From contig NZ_CM001776.1 in NCBI RefSeq assembly GCF_000332275.1, positions 3,594,008-3,658,007 of the forward strand: a DNA stretch of 64,000 bases, in the 5' to 3' direction. Within the stretch, counting starts at the first letter, position 1; each line of letters opens with the position of its first letter. This document shows positions 43,226-52,930 of this stretch, piece after piece. The position numbers and the translations under genes are program-made. The DNA comes from Synechococcus sp. PCC 7336. GTDB taxonomy: Bacteria; Cyanobacteriota; Cyanobacteriia; Thermostichales; PCC-7336. The notes beneath the pieces were generated by a model. The model saw only the letters and a program-made list of their open reading frames with translations. It was not told the DNA's origin and made no database searches.

Positions 43226-43621
43226 ATGACACTTTCCCCCATCGAGCGCGAACCCAGTCAACGCACGGGCTTAGAGCCCGAGCTGGGAGGGCTACTGCGC
43301 GATCGCGAGCGGCGATCGGGGTTGGAGCCCGAGTTGGGGGGCACCATTCGCCAGACTGGCGTCTATGTGGATGAAGTAGAGTGCATTGGTTGCGGGCACT
43401 GCGCTTACGTGGCCCGCAACACGTTTTTTTTAGAAGAAGACTACGGCAAGTCTCGGGTGATGAAGCAAAATGGCGATCCCGAGCCTTTGGTTGACGAGGC
43501 CATCCAGACTTGCCCGGTAGATTGCATTCATCGCGTGGGCTATAAGGAATTGCAACAGTTAGAGAAGCAGCGTCGCTTTCAGGTAATGCCTAAAATTGGT
43601 GCTCCTCCGACCGCCAAGTAG
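43226..43621 (+). CDS. 4Fe-4S ferredoxin with duplicated N-terminal motif
   Basis: A 131-residue ferredoxin. The cluster site is CIGCGHC near 53 with a distant TCPVDCIH near 92, giving four cysteines for one [4Fe-4S] or [3Fe-4S] cluster. The first 45 residues hold a near-repeat, TGLEPELGG and SGLEPELGG, separated by a short Arg-rich stretch; such motifs are usual in this cyanobacterial family but with one copy. It probably carries electrons in an unknown side pathway; its neighbour is the DUF1257 gene, 2 bp upstream. Confidence 0.87.
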   Translation: MTLSPIEREPSQRTGLEPELGGLLRDRERRSGLEPELGGTIRQTGVYVDEVECIGCGHCAYVARNTFFLEEDYGKSRVMKQNGDPEPLVDEAIQTCPVDCIHRVGYKELQQLEKQRRFQVMPKIGAPPTAK

Positions 43622-43683
43622 TTCGTAGCAATTTCTGCATTTGCGCCAAGATAGGGATATCGTGACAGGTTTGAGGCGAGTTC

Positions 43684-44348
43684 GTGCGTGCCCTCGTATT
43701 CGAGTCTCCCGGTATTCCCCTCCAGCTCAGCGATGTTCCCGTACCAACCCCGACGGCCAGTGGGGTTCTCTTGCGCGTGCTCGCCTGCGGTGTCTGTTGT
43801 GAAGGCTCGTGCCTGCGGCCCTACAAGCTGTCGCCAAAGGGGGAATCGTCGTTTGTGCGGGCATTCATACGAGCGATATCCCCACGTTCCCCTACCGCTA
43901 TTTGTGATACTGCTGGCCAATTTAACATTTAGAAATATTGGCATGGTGCAAGTCCTCTGCATGGCCCTCACCCCCGGCCCCTCTCCCAAGTTTGGGAGAG
44001 GGGAGAAACAGCCGAAAATCCTTACGGGGCCTTGTTCCCCTGCCCCCAAAGTTGGGGGTAGGGGTTAGGGGAAGGGGGCCACAGGCATCTAGACAAATGG
44101 CCAATGTTTCGGAATATGAATTTCGCCAGTAGCATCATTTGTGGGGGGAACGGACCCTCAAATCAGTCGCCAATCTGATCCGGCAGGATGGTGAAGAATT
44201 TCTAGATTTAGCCCCCCGCATTCCAGTCTCGACAGAGGTTCGGCCGTTTCCTCTCGAACGAGCTAACGAAGCCCTATCGGCACTGCGATCGGGCAATATT
44301 CGAGGGGCCGCTGTTTTAGTGGTTGCGGACCAGTCTGCGACTCAGTGA
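43684..44348 (+). pseudogene. Zinc alcohol dehydrogenase pseudogene split by a MITE-like element
   Basis: The start (GTG at 43684) encodes the family N-terminus RALVFESPGIPLQLSDVPVP to ACGVC, then the middle ~190 residues are gone. At about 43803, in another frame, it resumes with LVPAALQAVAKGGIVVCAGI and HTSDIPTFPYRYL. The frame is then interrupted by the element at 43906-44136 and continues from 44140 with WGERTLKSVANLIRQDGEEF and ANEALSALRSGNIRGAAVLV. Removing the insert restores RYLWGERT. The gene has thus suffered an internal deletion, a frame change and an insertion, and cannot make enzyme. Confidence 0.85.
43906..44136. mobile_element. MITE-like element, 231 bp, with target duplication
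   Basis: The ends are inverted: GATACTGCTGGCCAATTTAA at the left and, read from the right, GATGCTACTGGCGAAATTCA, with the similarity continuing imperfectly for about 35 bp. ATTTGT occurs at 43900-43905 and again at 44137-44142, a 6-bp target duplication (7 bp if the shared G is counted). The inside is the CCCTCTCCC/GGGAGAGGG hairpin sequence. It encodes no protein and must depend on a transposase elsewhere. Parts of it recur at 19187-19380 and 52981-53160. Confidence 0.82.
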
Positions 44349-44429
44349 CAAATGGATCTCGGAATGATTCCACGTTCCCAACCGCATTGATGTCTAGAAT
44401 GGCCGTAAGCAAATGGGGGTGGAGCGGAT

Positions 44430-45569
44430 ATGGCCATTATTTCTTCGCAATCGGGCGCTAGCGCCGAGCGCCCCCAACACTCCCAGCGCAGCCCGAAGCC
44501 CGCAGACTCTGCCGCGCCCGCCGAGCCAAGCGCTCGATCCTCCCCCAAAGATATAGACCTGCTGCGTCCGCAGGCGCTCTCAGAAGAGGAAGAAACCCGC
44601 TCCAGTGGTACTTCCCTGCGCCCCACGACGCTCGCAGACTATGTGGGTCAATCAGAGCTCAAGGAAGTCTTGCAGATCGCGATCGCCGCCGCCCAAGCCC
44701 GCTCCGAACCCCTCGATCACCTGCTGTTCTACGGCCCCCCCGGCCTGGGCAAAACCACTATTTGTGCTGCCCTAGCCACTGAAATGGGAGTCAAAATGCA
44801 CCTCACAAGTGCCCCGGCCCTAGAAGGCCCCAAAGACATTGCCGGATATCTGGTCAACCTCAAATCCGGCGATATTCTGTTTATTGACGAAATTCACCGC
44901 CTGCCCAAGGTCACCGAAGAAATGCTGTACCCAGCGATGGAAGACTTTCGGCTGGATATCACCGTCGGGAAAGGTCAATCGGCCCGCGTCACCAGTTTGA
45001 ACTTAGGTCGGTTTACTCTCGTGGGGGCCACCACCCGCGTCGGAGCCCTCACGGCCCCCCTACGCGATCGCTTTGGTTTGGTCCAACGCCTCCGCTTTTA
45101 CGAACCGGAAGAACTCCTCCAGATCGTGCAGCGCACCGCCCGCCTGCTCGACACCCCCATCGACGAAGCTGGGGCGGCAGAAATTGCCCGGCGATCGCGC
45201 GGCACCCCTCGAATTGCCAATCGCCTGTTCAAGCGAGTGCGGGATTATGCCCAAGTTCGTAGTGACGGCCAGATCGATGCAGAGGTGGCTAGAGTCGCGC
45301 TGGAATTGTTTCATGTCGATCCGAAGGGGTTGGATTGGACCGATCGCAAGCTGCTCGCAATGATGGTGGATAACTTCGATGGCGGTCCGGTGGGGCTGGA
45401 CACGATGGCTGCCGCCACCGGGGAAGATGCCCAGACGATTGAAGAGGTTTACGAGCCATATTTACTTCAAATTGGTTTTTTGCAGCGTACCGCTCGCGGT
45501 CGCGTCGTCACGCCTGCGGCCTTGCAACATTTGGGGTATGAAATCAACTTGCCTTTACAACTGTGGTAA
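44430..45569 (+). CDS. ruvB: Holliday junction branch migration helicase RuvB
   Basis: A 379-residue AAA+ ATPase. A ~60-residue variable N-terminus precedes [20 protein letters not shown]. Walker A is GPPGLGKTT near 107, Walker B is [10 protein letters not shown] near 150, sensor 1 is [19 protein letters not shown] near 193, and the C-terminal winged helix has [20 protein letters not shown]. RuvB drives branch migration of Holliday junctions with RuvA. RuvA is encoded about 12 kb away at 57.4 kb, not next to it. GGAG lies upstream of the ATG. Confidence 0.96.
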   Translation: MAIISSQSGASAERPQHSQRSPKPADSAAPAEPSARSSPKDIDLLRPQALSEEEETRSSGTSLRPTTLADYVGQSELKEVLQIAIAAAQARSEPLDHLLFYGPPGLGKTTICAALATEMGVKMHLTSAPALEGPKDIAGYLVNLKSGDILFIDEIHRLPKVTEEMLYPAMEDFRLDITVGKGQSARVTSLNLGRFTLVGATTRVGALTAPLRDRFGLVQRLRFYEPEELLQIVQRTARLLDTPIDEAGAAEIARRSRGTPRIANRLFKRVRDYAQVRSDGQIDAEVARVALELFHVDPKGLDWTDRKLLAMMVDNFDGGPVGLDTMAAATGEDAQTIEEVYEPYLLQIGFLQRTARGRVVTPAALQHLGYEINLPLQLW

Positions 45570-46261
45570 CGATCGACTTCACTCCATTTGCCAGAGCGAT
45601 CGCCCTCCTCGCCATCGTACTGGTCGGCTGTACTCCTCCTCTGGCCCCCACCCCATCCTCGATCGCCATCGAGCGAGTGGAGCCCCAGTCTCAGCACGGA
45701 TGGTATCTGGCTCGTGGGGCCACCTCACTGCCGGATGGGGCGCACCTGTGGATTTTGGTCGTCCGCTCCCTACAGTTACAGGCAGAGCCATTCGAAACCA
45801 CCTATCTGGCAATCTTGGCTCGGGAAGAAGTAGAGGTGGAGCGGGGACGCTGGCAAGCAGAGCTCAATCTCTACAGTGTCAGTCGGAGCGGCACCCTGCT
45901 CGAAACTTGGCAAACGGACCCCATCACCTTTGAAGTCTTGCCAATTCCGGCTGAAGAGGCGATTGTGATGGCCATTCTCGACATCGATCGCCAGCCGGAG
46001 GGATTTTTTCAGGATTTGCAAGCCCGAGGTCAAGCTCTGCAAGGGGAGTTCATCCGATTTGCCCCCAACGGCCAGTTTTATTACGGCACCAGCCAAACCC
46101 TACCCATTCCGCCTCCAGACCCAGCGTCGGCCTTACCGGCCCCTCCTCCGACTCCAGCTCCAGCCCTTCCACTTCCGGCCCCAACTCCCTCCACCATCCC
46201 GATCGCTCCACCTCCCGAGCGCGAGTTACCCCCGCTCGATCCCGCTCAGATATTCCGCTAA
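45563..46261 (+). CDS. Lipoprotein with Pro-rich C-terminus, unknown function
   Basis: A 232-residue product starting at a GTG that overlaps the ruvB stop by 7 bases. The N-terminal signal ends in a lipobox (AIVLVGC, Cys near 23), so it should be lipid-anchored. A central globular part ([40 protein letters not shown]) is followed by a long Pro/Ala tail. Family not recognised. Coupling to ruvB is likely only positional. Confidence 0.65.
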   Translation: MVTIDFTPFARAIALLAIVLVGCTPPLAPTPSSIAIERVEPQSQHGWYLARGATSLPDGAHLWILVVRSLQLQAEPFETTYLAILAREEVEVERGRWQAELNLYSVSRSGTLLETWQTDPITFEVLPIPAEEAIVMAILDIDRQPEGFFQDLQARGQALQGEFIRFAPNGQFYYGTSQTLPIPPPDPASALPAPPPTPAPALPLPAPTPSTIPIAPPPERELPPLDPAQIFR

Positions 46262-46288
46262 AGCACGAGAACCCAATTGGGTGGAGAC

Positions 46289-47821
46289 TTAACTGCGCAC
46301 CCAATGGCTAGTCCCGTCAGCCCGATCGAGGATGGTAATGCCTTCTGCCTCTAGGCGAGCGCGGATCTCGTCTGCTGCTGAAAAATTCTTCTCCCGCCGC
46401 GCGGCATTGCGTCGCTCTAACAACGCTTGAATATCCGCTTCGGATAAATCATTGGGAACTTCGGTTACTGTTTCAACTGGCGAATCTGCGATCGCGAGCC
46501 CTAAAACATCTGCAATTTCCAAGAGTGCTTTTGCTTTTGCTTGGCAAACAGCCTCTGGCAACACCCCCGCACCAGTGTGGATGCGCTGATTCTGCTCCTT
46601 GTTCAGTGTTTTTGCCAGATCGAAAGCGACAGCCAACCCTCCAGGCGAACTGAAATCGTCGTCCATGGCAGTCTCGAAACTGGCGATCGCCTCTCCCTCT
46701 GGCTCCACCCCCTGCAATGCCAAACTGCGGGCAAACTGCAGGGCCGCCGACAGGGTTTTCCAAGCATTCGTAGCCGCCGTCAAGCTCTCGTCGGTCAAGT
46801 CGATCGGACTGCGGTACTGGGTTTGCAAGAAAAAGAGTCGCAGTGCCATCGGGTCGTAAGTCTTCAGCAAATCCCGAATCGTGGTGAAATTCCCCAACGA
46901 TTTCGACATTTTCTCGCCGTCGATATTGAGAAAGCCATTGTGCATCCAATACTTGGCGAACGGCTCGCCGGCCACAGGCTCCGATTGGGCAATTTCGTTT
47001 TCGTGGTGGGGAAACTTCAAATCGGCCCCCCCTGCGTGAATGTCAATGCGATCGCCCAAATTCTGCCGCACCATTGCCGAACATTCGATATGCCAGCCCG
47101 GACGCCCCCACCCCCAAGGAGACTCGAATCCTTCTTCCGAATGCGGTGCAGACTTCCACAGGGCAAAATCAGACGGATCGCGCTTTTCGGCCCCTTCAGC
47201 CCCGACTCGACCGCTGGCTCCCGCCTGCATGTCCGCTAACTTGCGCCCCGACAGCTTGCCATAGCCATCAAACTTGCCCACGGCATAGTACACATCCTCG
47301 CCACCCTCCTGCCCCCGCACCCGATAGGCAAACTGCTTCAACTCCAAATCCCGAATCAGCCGATACATCGCCTCCAAAGATGTAGTTGCCCGGGGGTAAG
47401 CATCGGCAGTCTTCACATTTAACCGCTCCATATCCTTGCGGTAAGCCTCGATAAACTGCTCCGACACCGCCTGCATCGACGAGCCCTGTTCCCGAGCTCG
47501 CTTGAGGATTTTGTCATCTACATCCGTGAAGTTTTGAACGTATGTAACCCGATAGCCTTTCCATTCCAGATAGCGCCGTACCGTGTCCCAGGTAACGTAG
47601 GTGCGTGCATGACCTAAATGGCAATAGTCGTAAACCGTCACTCCGCAGACATACATCTTGACCGAGCCAGCCTCCAGCGGAACGAAGGGCTCTTTCTGTC
47701 GAGACAGTGAATTAAAGACGTTCAGGGAATTCAAGACGTTCACGCAATTCGAGACGTTCTGGATCGCGGCAGCAACATTTGCCCCATTGCTTGACAACTG
47801 GCTATCTCCAGTCACCTGCAA
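46289..47821 (-). CDS. cysS: Cysteinyl-tRNA synthetase
   Basis: Up to 510 residues. It charges tRNA-Cys. Class I motifs are present: [18 protein letters not shown] with the zinc Cys and HIGH-like [13 protein letters not shown] and [10 protein letters not shown] for zinc, and [10 protein letters not shown] (KMSKS). The family normally begins a few residues before [11 protein letters not shown]. Here the frame extends ~35 residues further, through three in-frame 18-bp repeats encoding [12 protein letters not shown] and NVFNSL. The true start may be the GTG or TTG inside those repeats. The gene converges on the lipoprotein gene. Confidence 0.93.
   Translation of the reverse strand: MQVTGDSQLSSNGANVAAAIQNVSNCVNVLNSLNVFNSLSRQKEPFVPLEAGSVKMYVCGVTVYDYCHLGHARTYVTWDTVRRYLEWKGYRVTYVQNFTDVDDKILKRAREQGSSMQAVSEQFIEAYRKDMERLNVKTADAYPRATTSLEAMYRLIRDLELKQFAYRVRGQEGGEDVYYAVGKFDGYGKLSGRKLADMQAGASGRVGAEGAEKRDPSDFALWKSAPHSEEGFESPWGWGRPGWHIECSAMVRQNLGDRIDIHAGGADLKFPHHENEIAQSEPVAGEPFAKYWMHNGFLNIDGEKMSKSLGNFTTIRDLLKTYDPMALRLFFLQTQYRSPIDLTDESLTAATNAWKTLSAALQFARSLALQGVEPEGEAIASFETAMDDDFSSPGGLAVAFDLAKTLNKEQNQRIHTGAGVLPEAVCQAKAKALLEIADVLGLAIADSPVETVTEVPNDLSEADIQALLERRNAARREKNFSAADEIRARLEAEGITILDRADGTSHWVRS
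47705..47758. repeat. Three tandem 18-bp units at the cysS 5' end
   Basis: Units at 47705-47722, 47723-47740 and 47741-47758 share GAATTxxAGACGTT-type sequence on the plus strand. Each is 6 codons long, so the reading frame is kept. The array lies where the conserved part of the synthetase begins. Confidence 0.85.
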
Positions 47822-48143
47822 ACCCTATCGAATCTTGCCAAGTAGGGCAAGTCACAGCCCCTTACGCCATCCATTCGGTATCTCTACGCTATCGCGCTGT
47901 CGCTATTCCAGTGTTTTCCTTAAATCTACGGAGCTCTTTTGTTAAGTAGAGATGAGGTATGTGGGAATCATGATGCCCATGTAAAAAGTGGGCTTCGCCC
48001 CCTCTTGTTTGCAGCCACACGAAAGTGTACTCTTTGCAAAGCGTTACATCTGGTAAAAATACCCAGGTATACCATCCCGTTTTGCGGCATTGCAACCGTT
48101 CCTCACCCTTGCGGAGGTGCTCCTCTTGGCTCCCAACAGTCAA
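47822..48143. other. Divergent promoter region, cysS / peptidase
   Basis: About 320 bp between two diverging genes, with no gene-like frame. It should contain both promoters; I cannot identify specific sites. Confidence 0.35.
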
Positions 48144-49724
48144 ATGAGTCAGACAAGTCATGACGATCTCGGCACTGTCGCTGAAGACCAAGCAGGCCAT
48201 TCCTTAAAGGCTGTTCGTCCCGACCCCGTGTCTTCTGTCAGCAGCATGTTTCCCGTCAGCAGCGACCGGGAGCATATAGCAACAACCATCGCCGCGACCT
48301 CGCAGAGCAGCCCCACCGTTCCTACCTGGCGACTGCGCCTGAAGCATCCCCGCTTGCTCGCTGGATTGCTCGCTTGGGCTAGCCTGGCGGGCCTAGTGCT
48401 AGCCAATAGCCAACAGACCTTCAATCGCCAGTCAGCCTCCGATTTTGAATTTGTTCCCCCGACCACCCAAACGATTCGGGGAGTCTTGCAGCAGAACTAC
48501 GAGGCCAAACTCGAACAAGTCGCTGCAGCACTAGACGCTCGTGCCTTGCTTCCCGAAGAGCCCGCACGAGGGATTATCTTGCATGAGGTCTCTGAAGGGG
48601 AAACGCTGTGGCAGTTGACCCAGATGTACCAACTGGATGCAGCGGCGATCGCCACCTCCAATGGCATTAACGCCCAAACGGAATTAGAGGCGGGGCAGAA
48701 ACTTTATATTCCTCGAACTGAAGGGCTTGTCTACACTGTCAAAGCAGGAGACACCCTCGAAACTATTGCCCGCGCCCATCAAGTCTCTCAATCTGCCATC
48801 ATCGCATCCACTCCCCTCACCAACGCCCATTTTCTCCGCATCGGTCAGCGGTTGGTCATTCCCGGCTCGGTGAGCGATATTCTTGCCGTGCGCCGCCAAG
48901 CGGCAGAAGCAGAGGCAGCCAGAATTGCTCGTGCAGAGGCTGAACGACAGGCAGCTCGGGTTGCCCGAGGGCAGTTGCAAACCTATACCGTACAACCGGG
49001 CGATACCCTCATTGGCTTGGCCAGTCGCTACAGAATGTCTGCCAGTCAGCTCGTCAGCGCCAATCCAGGTGTCAGCGCCCGACGATTGCAAATTGGCCAA
49101 AGACTCACCATTCCAGGACAAGGTGGTGCTTTTGCTGCCGCTACCCCAACTGCCCAGCAAAGTTATCGCATTCAACCGGGGGATACCCTCGGCACCATCG
49201 CCCGCAGATACAACGTCTCCGTCAACTCTCTCGTGCGGGCCAATCCCAACGTGCGAGCCACTCGGCTACAGGTGGGCCGCACATTGTCGATTCCGAGCAG
49301 TCATGCCTCGTCTGCCACCGTAGCCACCTCTTTACCTCCAGCCCCCGTCACATCCAGTGGCTTCGCTTGGCCGGTTTCCGGTCGGATTAATTCTGGCTTT
49401 GGCTGGCGTTGGGGACGGATGCACAATGGCGTCGATATTCCTGGCCCCGTCGGATCGCCCGTTGTTGCCGTTCGGGAGGGCCGTGTGATTTATTCGGGAT
49501 GGCATGCGGGGGGCTACGGCAATCTAATTAAAATTCGCCACCCCGACGGCTCGGTCACCCTCTACGCTCACGGCACGCAGCGGTATGTGTCTTACGGGCA
49601 GGCCGTTAGCCGAGGTCAAGTCATTATGAGTCGGGGCAGCACGGGTTGGAGTACTGGCCCCCACCTGCACTTTGAAGTCCATGTCAACGGTTCGCCGGTT
49701 AATCCTCTGCCGTACTTGCGTTAA
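48144..49724 (+). CDS. LysM-repeat M23-family peptidoglycan endopeptidase
   Basis: A 526-residue protein from the ATG at 48144; the frame stays open back to 48090. One membrane segment near 75-95 (LLAGLLAWASLAGLVLANSQ) is followed by four LysM motifs (EVSEGETLWQLTQMY, TVKAGDTLETIARAH, TVQPGDTLIGLASRY, RIQPGDTLGTIARRY). A C-terminal M23 domain carries the zinc ligands in GRMHNGVDIPG and GPHLHFEVHVNG. It should bind peptidoglycan and cut cross-links in the periplasm, or activate amidases if its zinc site is inactive; all visible ligands are present. Confidence 0.9.
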   Translation: MSQTSHDDLGTVAEDQAGHSLKAVRPDPVSSVSSMFPVSSDREHIATTIAATSQSSPTVPTWRLRLKHPRLLAGLLAWASLAGLVLANSQQTFNRQSASDFEFVPPTTQTIRGVLQQNYEAKLEQVAAALDARALLPEEPARGIILHEVSEGETLWQLTQMYQLDAAAIATSNGINAQTELEAGQKLYIPRTEGLVYTVKAGDTLETIARAHQVSQSAIIASTPLTNAHFLRIGQRLVIPGSVSDILAVRRQAAEAEAARIARAEAERQAARVARGQLQTYTVQPGDTLIGLASRYRMSASQLVSANPGVSARRLQIGQRLTIPGQGGAFAAATPTAQQSYRIQPGDTLGTIARRYNVSVNSLVRANPNVRATRLQVGRTLSIPSSHASSATVATSLPPAPVTSSGFAWPVSGRINSGFGWRWGRMHNGVDIPGPVGSPVVAVREGRVIYSGWHAGGYGNLIKIRHPDGSVTLYAHGTQRYVSYGQAVSRGQVIMSRGSTGWSTGPHLHFEVHVNGSPVNPLPYLR

Positions 49725-49748
49725 GTTGTTCGTCGAGTCCCTCTTCCC

Positions 49749-50261
49749 TCAACCTCCTTCAGCGGGGGGTGGCGTTACCGCTGCAGGTAATGTCCCGTCA
49801 GGGCTGAGCTTGCGGATCAGAAGGAGATGTTCGATCGCCAGTCGATCGCGTGCGGTGCGCAGTTGGCTGAGAATCGATTGCACCTGACGGATGCGATCGT
49901 CGTGGCTGTCAGCGTCCATTAACAGATCCTGCAGCATCGCTTGGCGGCGGGTAATGCGATCGTTGAGGATGGCCACATTGGCCTCAAATTGAGCCTCCAA
50001 CCAGTCTGCAGTTTGGCGATCGGGCAGCAGAACTAGGGCATCGAGATTGACGGTTGGGAGCAGCGGAACGGGTAGTTGAGATTGGCGATCGCCTGCAGTA
50101 CGCTCGTCGATCGGTAAACGATTAGCTGGCTCTACTGCTGGTTCTGCCCCTACTGGAAACAGTAATGGGCTGAACGCGATCGCCACTGCCGAGATTTCGG
50201 CGATCGCCAACGTCACAATCTGGCTGAGCCACCTACCAATCAAGTCGGATCGTTGCCTCAT
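49749..50261 (-). CDS. Periplasmic Spy/CpxP-like protein in sigma-factor operon
   Basis: A 170-residue protein with an N-terminal hydrophobic segment (IVTLAIAEISAVAIAFSPLL), probably a signal peptide. A long helical part follows (EAQFEANVAILNDRITRRQA, HDDRIRQVQSILSQLRTARD). The layout recalls CpxP/Spy or heavy-metal-resistance (periplasmic helical) proteins that monitor envelope stress, though LTxxQ motifs are not clear. It lies 48 bp after the anti-sigma gene on the same strand. Confidence 0.55.
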   Translation of the reverse strand: MRQRSDLIGRWLSQIVTLAIAEISAVAIAFSPLLFPVGAEPAVEPANRLPIDERTAGDRQSQLPVPLLPTVNLDALVLLPDRQTADWLEAQFEANVAILNDRITRRQAMLQDLLMDADSHDDRIRQVQSILSQLRTARDRLAIEHLLLIRKLSPDGTLPAAVTPPPAEGG

Positions 50262-50309
50262 GTCTTCTCTATCCTGACTGTCGCGAACCTCACCATAACC
50301 CGACGAACA

Positions 50310-50852
50310 CTAACTATCAGCCAGCAAAATTGCATAGGCATCTCGATCGGCGCTGGGGATGAGGAGATAAGACTGCGCCACTGATTCCGGGACGAACGGC
50401 AGGGGCGGCTCTGGAATGACCACAGGAGCCTCTTCCAGAGACACCATCAGAACGGGGGGGCGAGTGGCCTGCCATACCGCTGCCCCCGCCAGAAGAACGA
50501 TTGCTCCTGCGGCGACACGGACACCCTGCCGCAGGAGTCGAGTGGGGACAAACGCGATCGAGGGCGATCGGTCTAATTGAGCCAAAACCCGCTCGGCCAT
50601 CTGGGGTGAGGAAGCGGGTACGGGCAGGTGCTCGATCTGCTGCTGCAACTGTTGCAGTTGACGGTAGGCTTGGCGCAAATCGGAGTTGTCCGCCAGCCAC
50701 ACCTCCACCTGCTGGCGCTCTGCTGCTTCTAGCTCGCCATCGAGGTAAGCACTCAACAGTTCCCACTGTTCGTCAGCGGACAAATGGCGATCGCCTGCGT
50801 ACAGATCGGACGAGCCGGATTGGCTGCCATCGGGTCGAAGTCGCTCTGTCAT
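50310..50852 (-). CDS. Anti-sigma factor, membrane-anchored
   Basis: A 180-residue protein. The N-terminal ~90 residues resemble an anti-sigma domain (ADEQWELLSAYLDGELEAAE, then a Gln/Leu-rich helix) but lack the His-x3-Cys-x2-Cys zinc motif. One transmembrane helix at ~105-122 (RVAAGAIVLLAGAAVWQATR) leads to a ~55-residue periplasmic tail. It should hold the ECF sigma factor encoded 15 bp upstream until a signal from outside releases it. Confidence 0.75.
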   Translation of the reverse strand: MTERLRPDGSQSGSSDLYAGDRHLSADEQWELLSAYLDGELEAAERQQVEVWLADNSDLRQAYRQLQQLQQQIEHLPVPASSPQMAERVLAQLDRSPSIAFVPTRLLRQGVRVAAGAIVLLAGAAVWQATRPPVLMVSLEEAPVVIPEPPLPFVPESVAQSYLLIPSADRDAYAILLADS

Positions 50853-50867
50853 GATCTGACCCTCTCG

Positions 50868-51524
50868 TCAATGCCCTTCCAAATAGGGCTTTAGCATTGT
50901 TTGTAGCCGACCGCGGGCTCTGGCAATGCGAGACTTTACCGTACCCAACGAAACTCCAGTAATTTCGGCAATTTCGTCGTACGATAGCCCCTGAATTTCC
51001 CTCAATACAATCGTTTGGCGAAACGCTTCCGGCAACAACTGAACGGCATGGTGGAGGTGCTCGTAAAACTCCTGCGCGGACAGCACCTCTTCGGGGCCGA
51101 TTGCCTCGCTGGGCAATTCCCACTCCATCGCCCCATCCTGCACGGTAATGGGAGCATCGAGAGAGAGGGGACGCTGATAGCGCTTGCGCTTGCGCAACTC
51201 GTCGTAAAACAAATTCGTGGCAATGCGGCCCAGCCAGCCGCGAAATTTAGCGGGTTCTTTCAGGCGGCGGAGGTTGCGAAAGACCCGCAGCCAGACCTCC
51301 TGCGCTAAATCGTGCCGATCGGTCCAGTCGGGAGCGAGATGGTACAAAATCCGATCGACATCCCTTTGGTGACGGCGGATCAGTTCGGCAAAAGCTCCTC
51401 GATGGGGTCGCAAGGTACTCTGACACATCGCGATCAGCTCGGATGTGACCAACTGTTCCGGCTGAATGGGCTCAACCGAGGCGGTAGCGGAGGTGGACCA
51501 ATTCAAGGGATAAGCTTCGCTCAT
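50868..51524 (-). CDS. ECF-type RNA polymerase sigma factor
   Basis: A 218-residue group 4 sigma factor. Region 2 has LIRRHQRDVDRILYHLAPDW and DLAQEVWLRVFRNLRRL; region 4 has LREIQGLSYDEIAEITGVSL and GTVKSRIARARGRL. No region 3 is present, as expected for ECF factors. With the anti-sigma and helical periplasmic protein downstream it forms a three-gene operon, so an envelope-stress response is inferred. The resemblance is to cyanobacterial SigG-type factors. Confidence 0.9.
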   Translation of the reverse strand: MSEAYPLNWSTSATASVEPIQPEQLVTSELIAMCQSTLRPHRGAFAELIRRHQRDVDRILYHLAPDWTDRHDLAQEVWLRVFRNLRRLKEPAKFRGWLGRIATNLFYDELRKRKRYQRPLSLDAPITVQDGAMEWELPSEAIGPEEVLSAQEFYEHLHHAVQLLPEAFRQTIVLREIQGLSYDEIAEITGVSLGTVKSRIARARGRLQTMLKPYLEGH

Positions 51525-51758
51525 TCAGGCACGGCCCCCAGCATGTCTCGCAGTTGTTCGAATGGCGCTAGTGAAGCTGTTTGAAGCACAGATACAGCAG
51601 CACTTGTCCAAACTAGACGTATTGATGGGAGCCGAGGTTCCCTCACTAGGGTATCCCAGAGTCTTTCCGCTCGGTCCCTGCCCCCCATAGGGACTCGCTC
51701 AATTGCCATTTGCTGCGATTTAGACTAGATCTAGATGACTGACGATGGATTCAGACCT

Positions 51759-52890
51759 ATGGAACTGGCCGATTTACGTCGCGCTCTCGAAGAATTAGAG
51801 TCTCGCCTGGGCAAGATCCGGGACTATCTTTGACGTTCCTGCCACCGAACAGCAAATTGCTGTGATAGAGCAGGAGGTTTCCCAACCTGGTTTTTGGGAC
51901 GATGCTGAAGCAGCTCGGCGATCGATGCAAAAACTCAACGCTCTCAAGCATCCGCTCGAACAGCTTCAAGGCTGGACCGCCCAATTAGAAGATGCACAAG
52001 CCATATCGGAATTGCTAGAAGAGGAGGCCGATTCGGCCTTGCGAGCAGAGGCAGACCAAACTGTCGGAGATCTCGCTACAGCACTCGATCGGTGGGAGCT
52101 ACAGCGGTTACTCTCTGGTCCCTACGATGCCAAGGGAGCCATTCTGACGATTACGGCGGGGGCGGGGGGCACCGACGCTCAAGACTGGGCTGAAATGTTG
52201 CTGCGCACCTATGTGCGTTGGGGGGAAAACCAAGGCTACAAGGTGAAGACGCTCGATCTGTCTTCGGGCAGTGAGGCGGGCATTAAATCCGCCACGATTT
52301 CGCTCGAAGGGGATTATGCCTATGGCTATCTGTCGGCAGAAAAAGGCAACCACCGCATGGAACGCATTAGTCCCTTTAACGCCAATGGCAAGCGGCAGAC
52401 GAGCTTTGCCGGTGTAGAGGTGATGCCCATTCCCGATGAGGAAATGGAGTTCGAGCTGAAGCCGGACGAGCTGGAATTCGAGACCTCTCGCTCGGGTGGG
52501 GCGGGCGGTCAGAACGTGAACAAAGTGGAAACAGCGGTGCGGGTTGTCCACAAGCCTACAGGCATTGCAGTGCGCTGTACAGAAGAGCGATCGCAGTTGC
52601 AAAATAAAGAACGCGCCCTCCAAATCCTCAAGGCCAAGCTGATGGAGTTGGAGGAAGAAAAGCGACAGCAGGAGCTCGCCGAGATTCGCGGCGAGATGGT
52701 GACGCAAGGGTTTGGCGGTCGGATTCGCACCTATACGTTCGACCCGTACAAAGCGATCAAGGATCACCGCACGGGAGCCGAAACCTATAATGTAGATGCA
52801 TTTATGCAGGGAGATTCGGAGGAGATTGCGACCTTTATTCAAGCCTATTTGCACCAGCTCAAAGAGCCGCCAGCCAGTGCTGGAGAATAA
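51759..52890 (+). CDS. prfB: Peptide chain release factor 2, with programmed +1 frameshift
   Basis: The start at 51759 gives 24 codons ending RDYL, then an in-frame TGA at 51831-51833. Translation continues in the +1 frame from GAC at 51832, giving about 376 residues. The site CTT TGA C is the classic RF2 autoregulatory frameshift. The body has the RF2 features [19 protein letters not shown], the GGQ motif in [18 protein letters not shown] for peptide release, and the stop-recognition region near [17 protein letters not shown]2 ends translation at UGA and UAA. The gene is intact once the frameshift is allowed. Confidence 0.95.
51826..51834 (+). promoter_or_regulatory. prfB recoding site CTT-TGA-C
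   Basis: The in-frame stop TGA is codon 25, with CTT before it and C after it. When RF2 is scarce the ribosome pauses and slips +1 from CUU to UUU. The strong internal Shine-Dalgarno (AGGGGG) of E. coli is absent; only CGGGAC lies upstream, so slippage may be less efficient here. Confidence 0.88.
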
Positions 52891-52930
52891 TCCCAAACTG
52901 CAATCCGAGCGAGCAGCCATCTATCTCGAC

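Noticed and set aside
47975-48005. AAAAAGTGGGCTTCGCCCCC as a terminator
   Set aside because: The stem is imperfect, and its orientation and position between divergent promoters do not fit the end of either transcript.
52108-52920. A 270-codon open frame on the minus strand opposite prfB
   Set aside because: It is a shadow of the conserved RF2 sequence, including the GGQ region.
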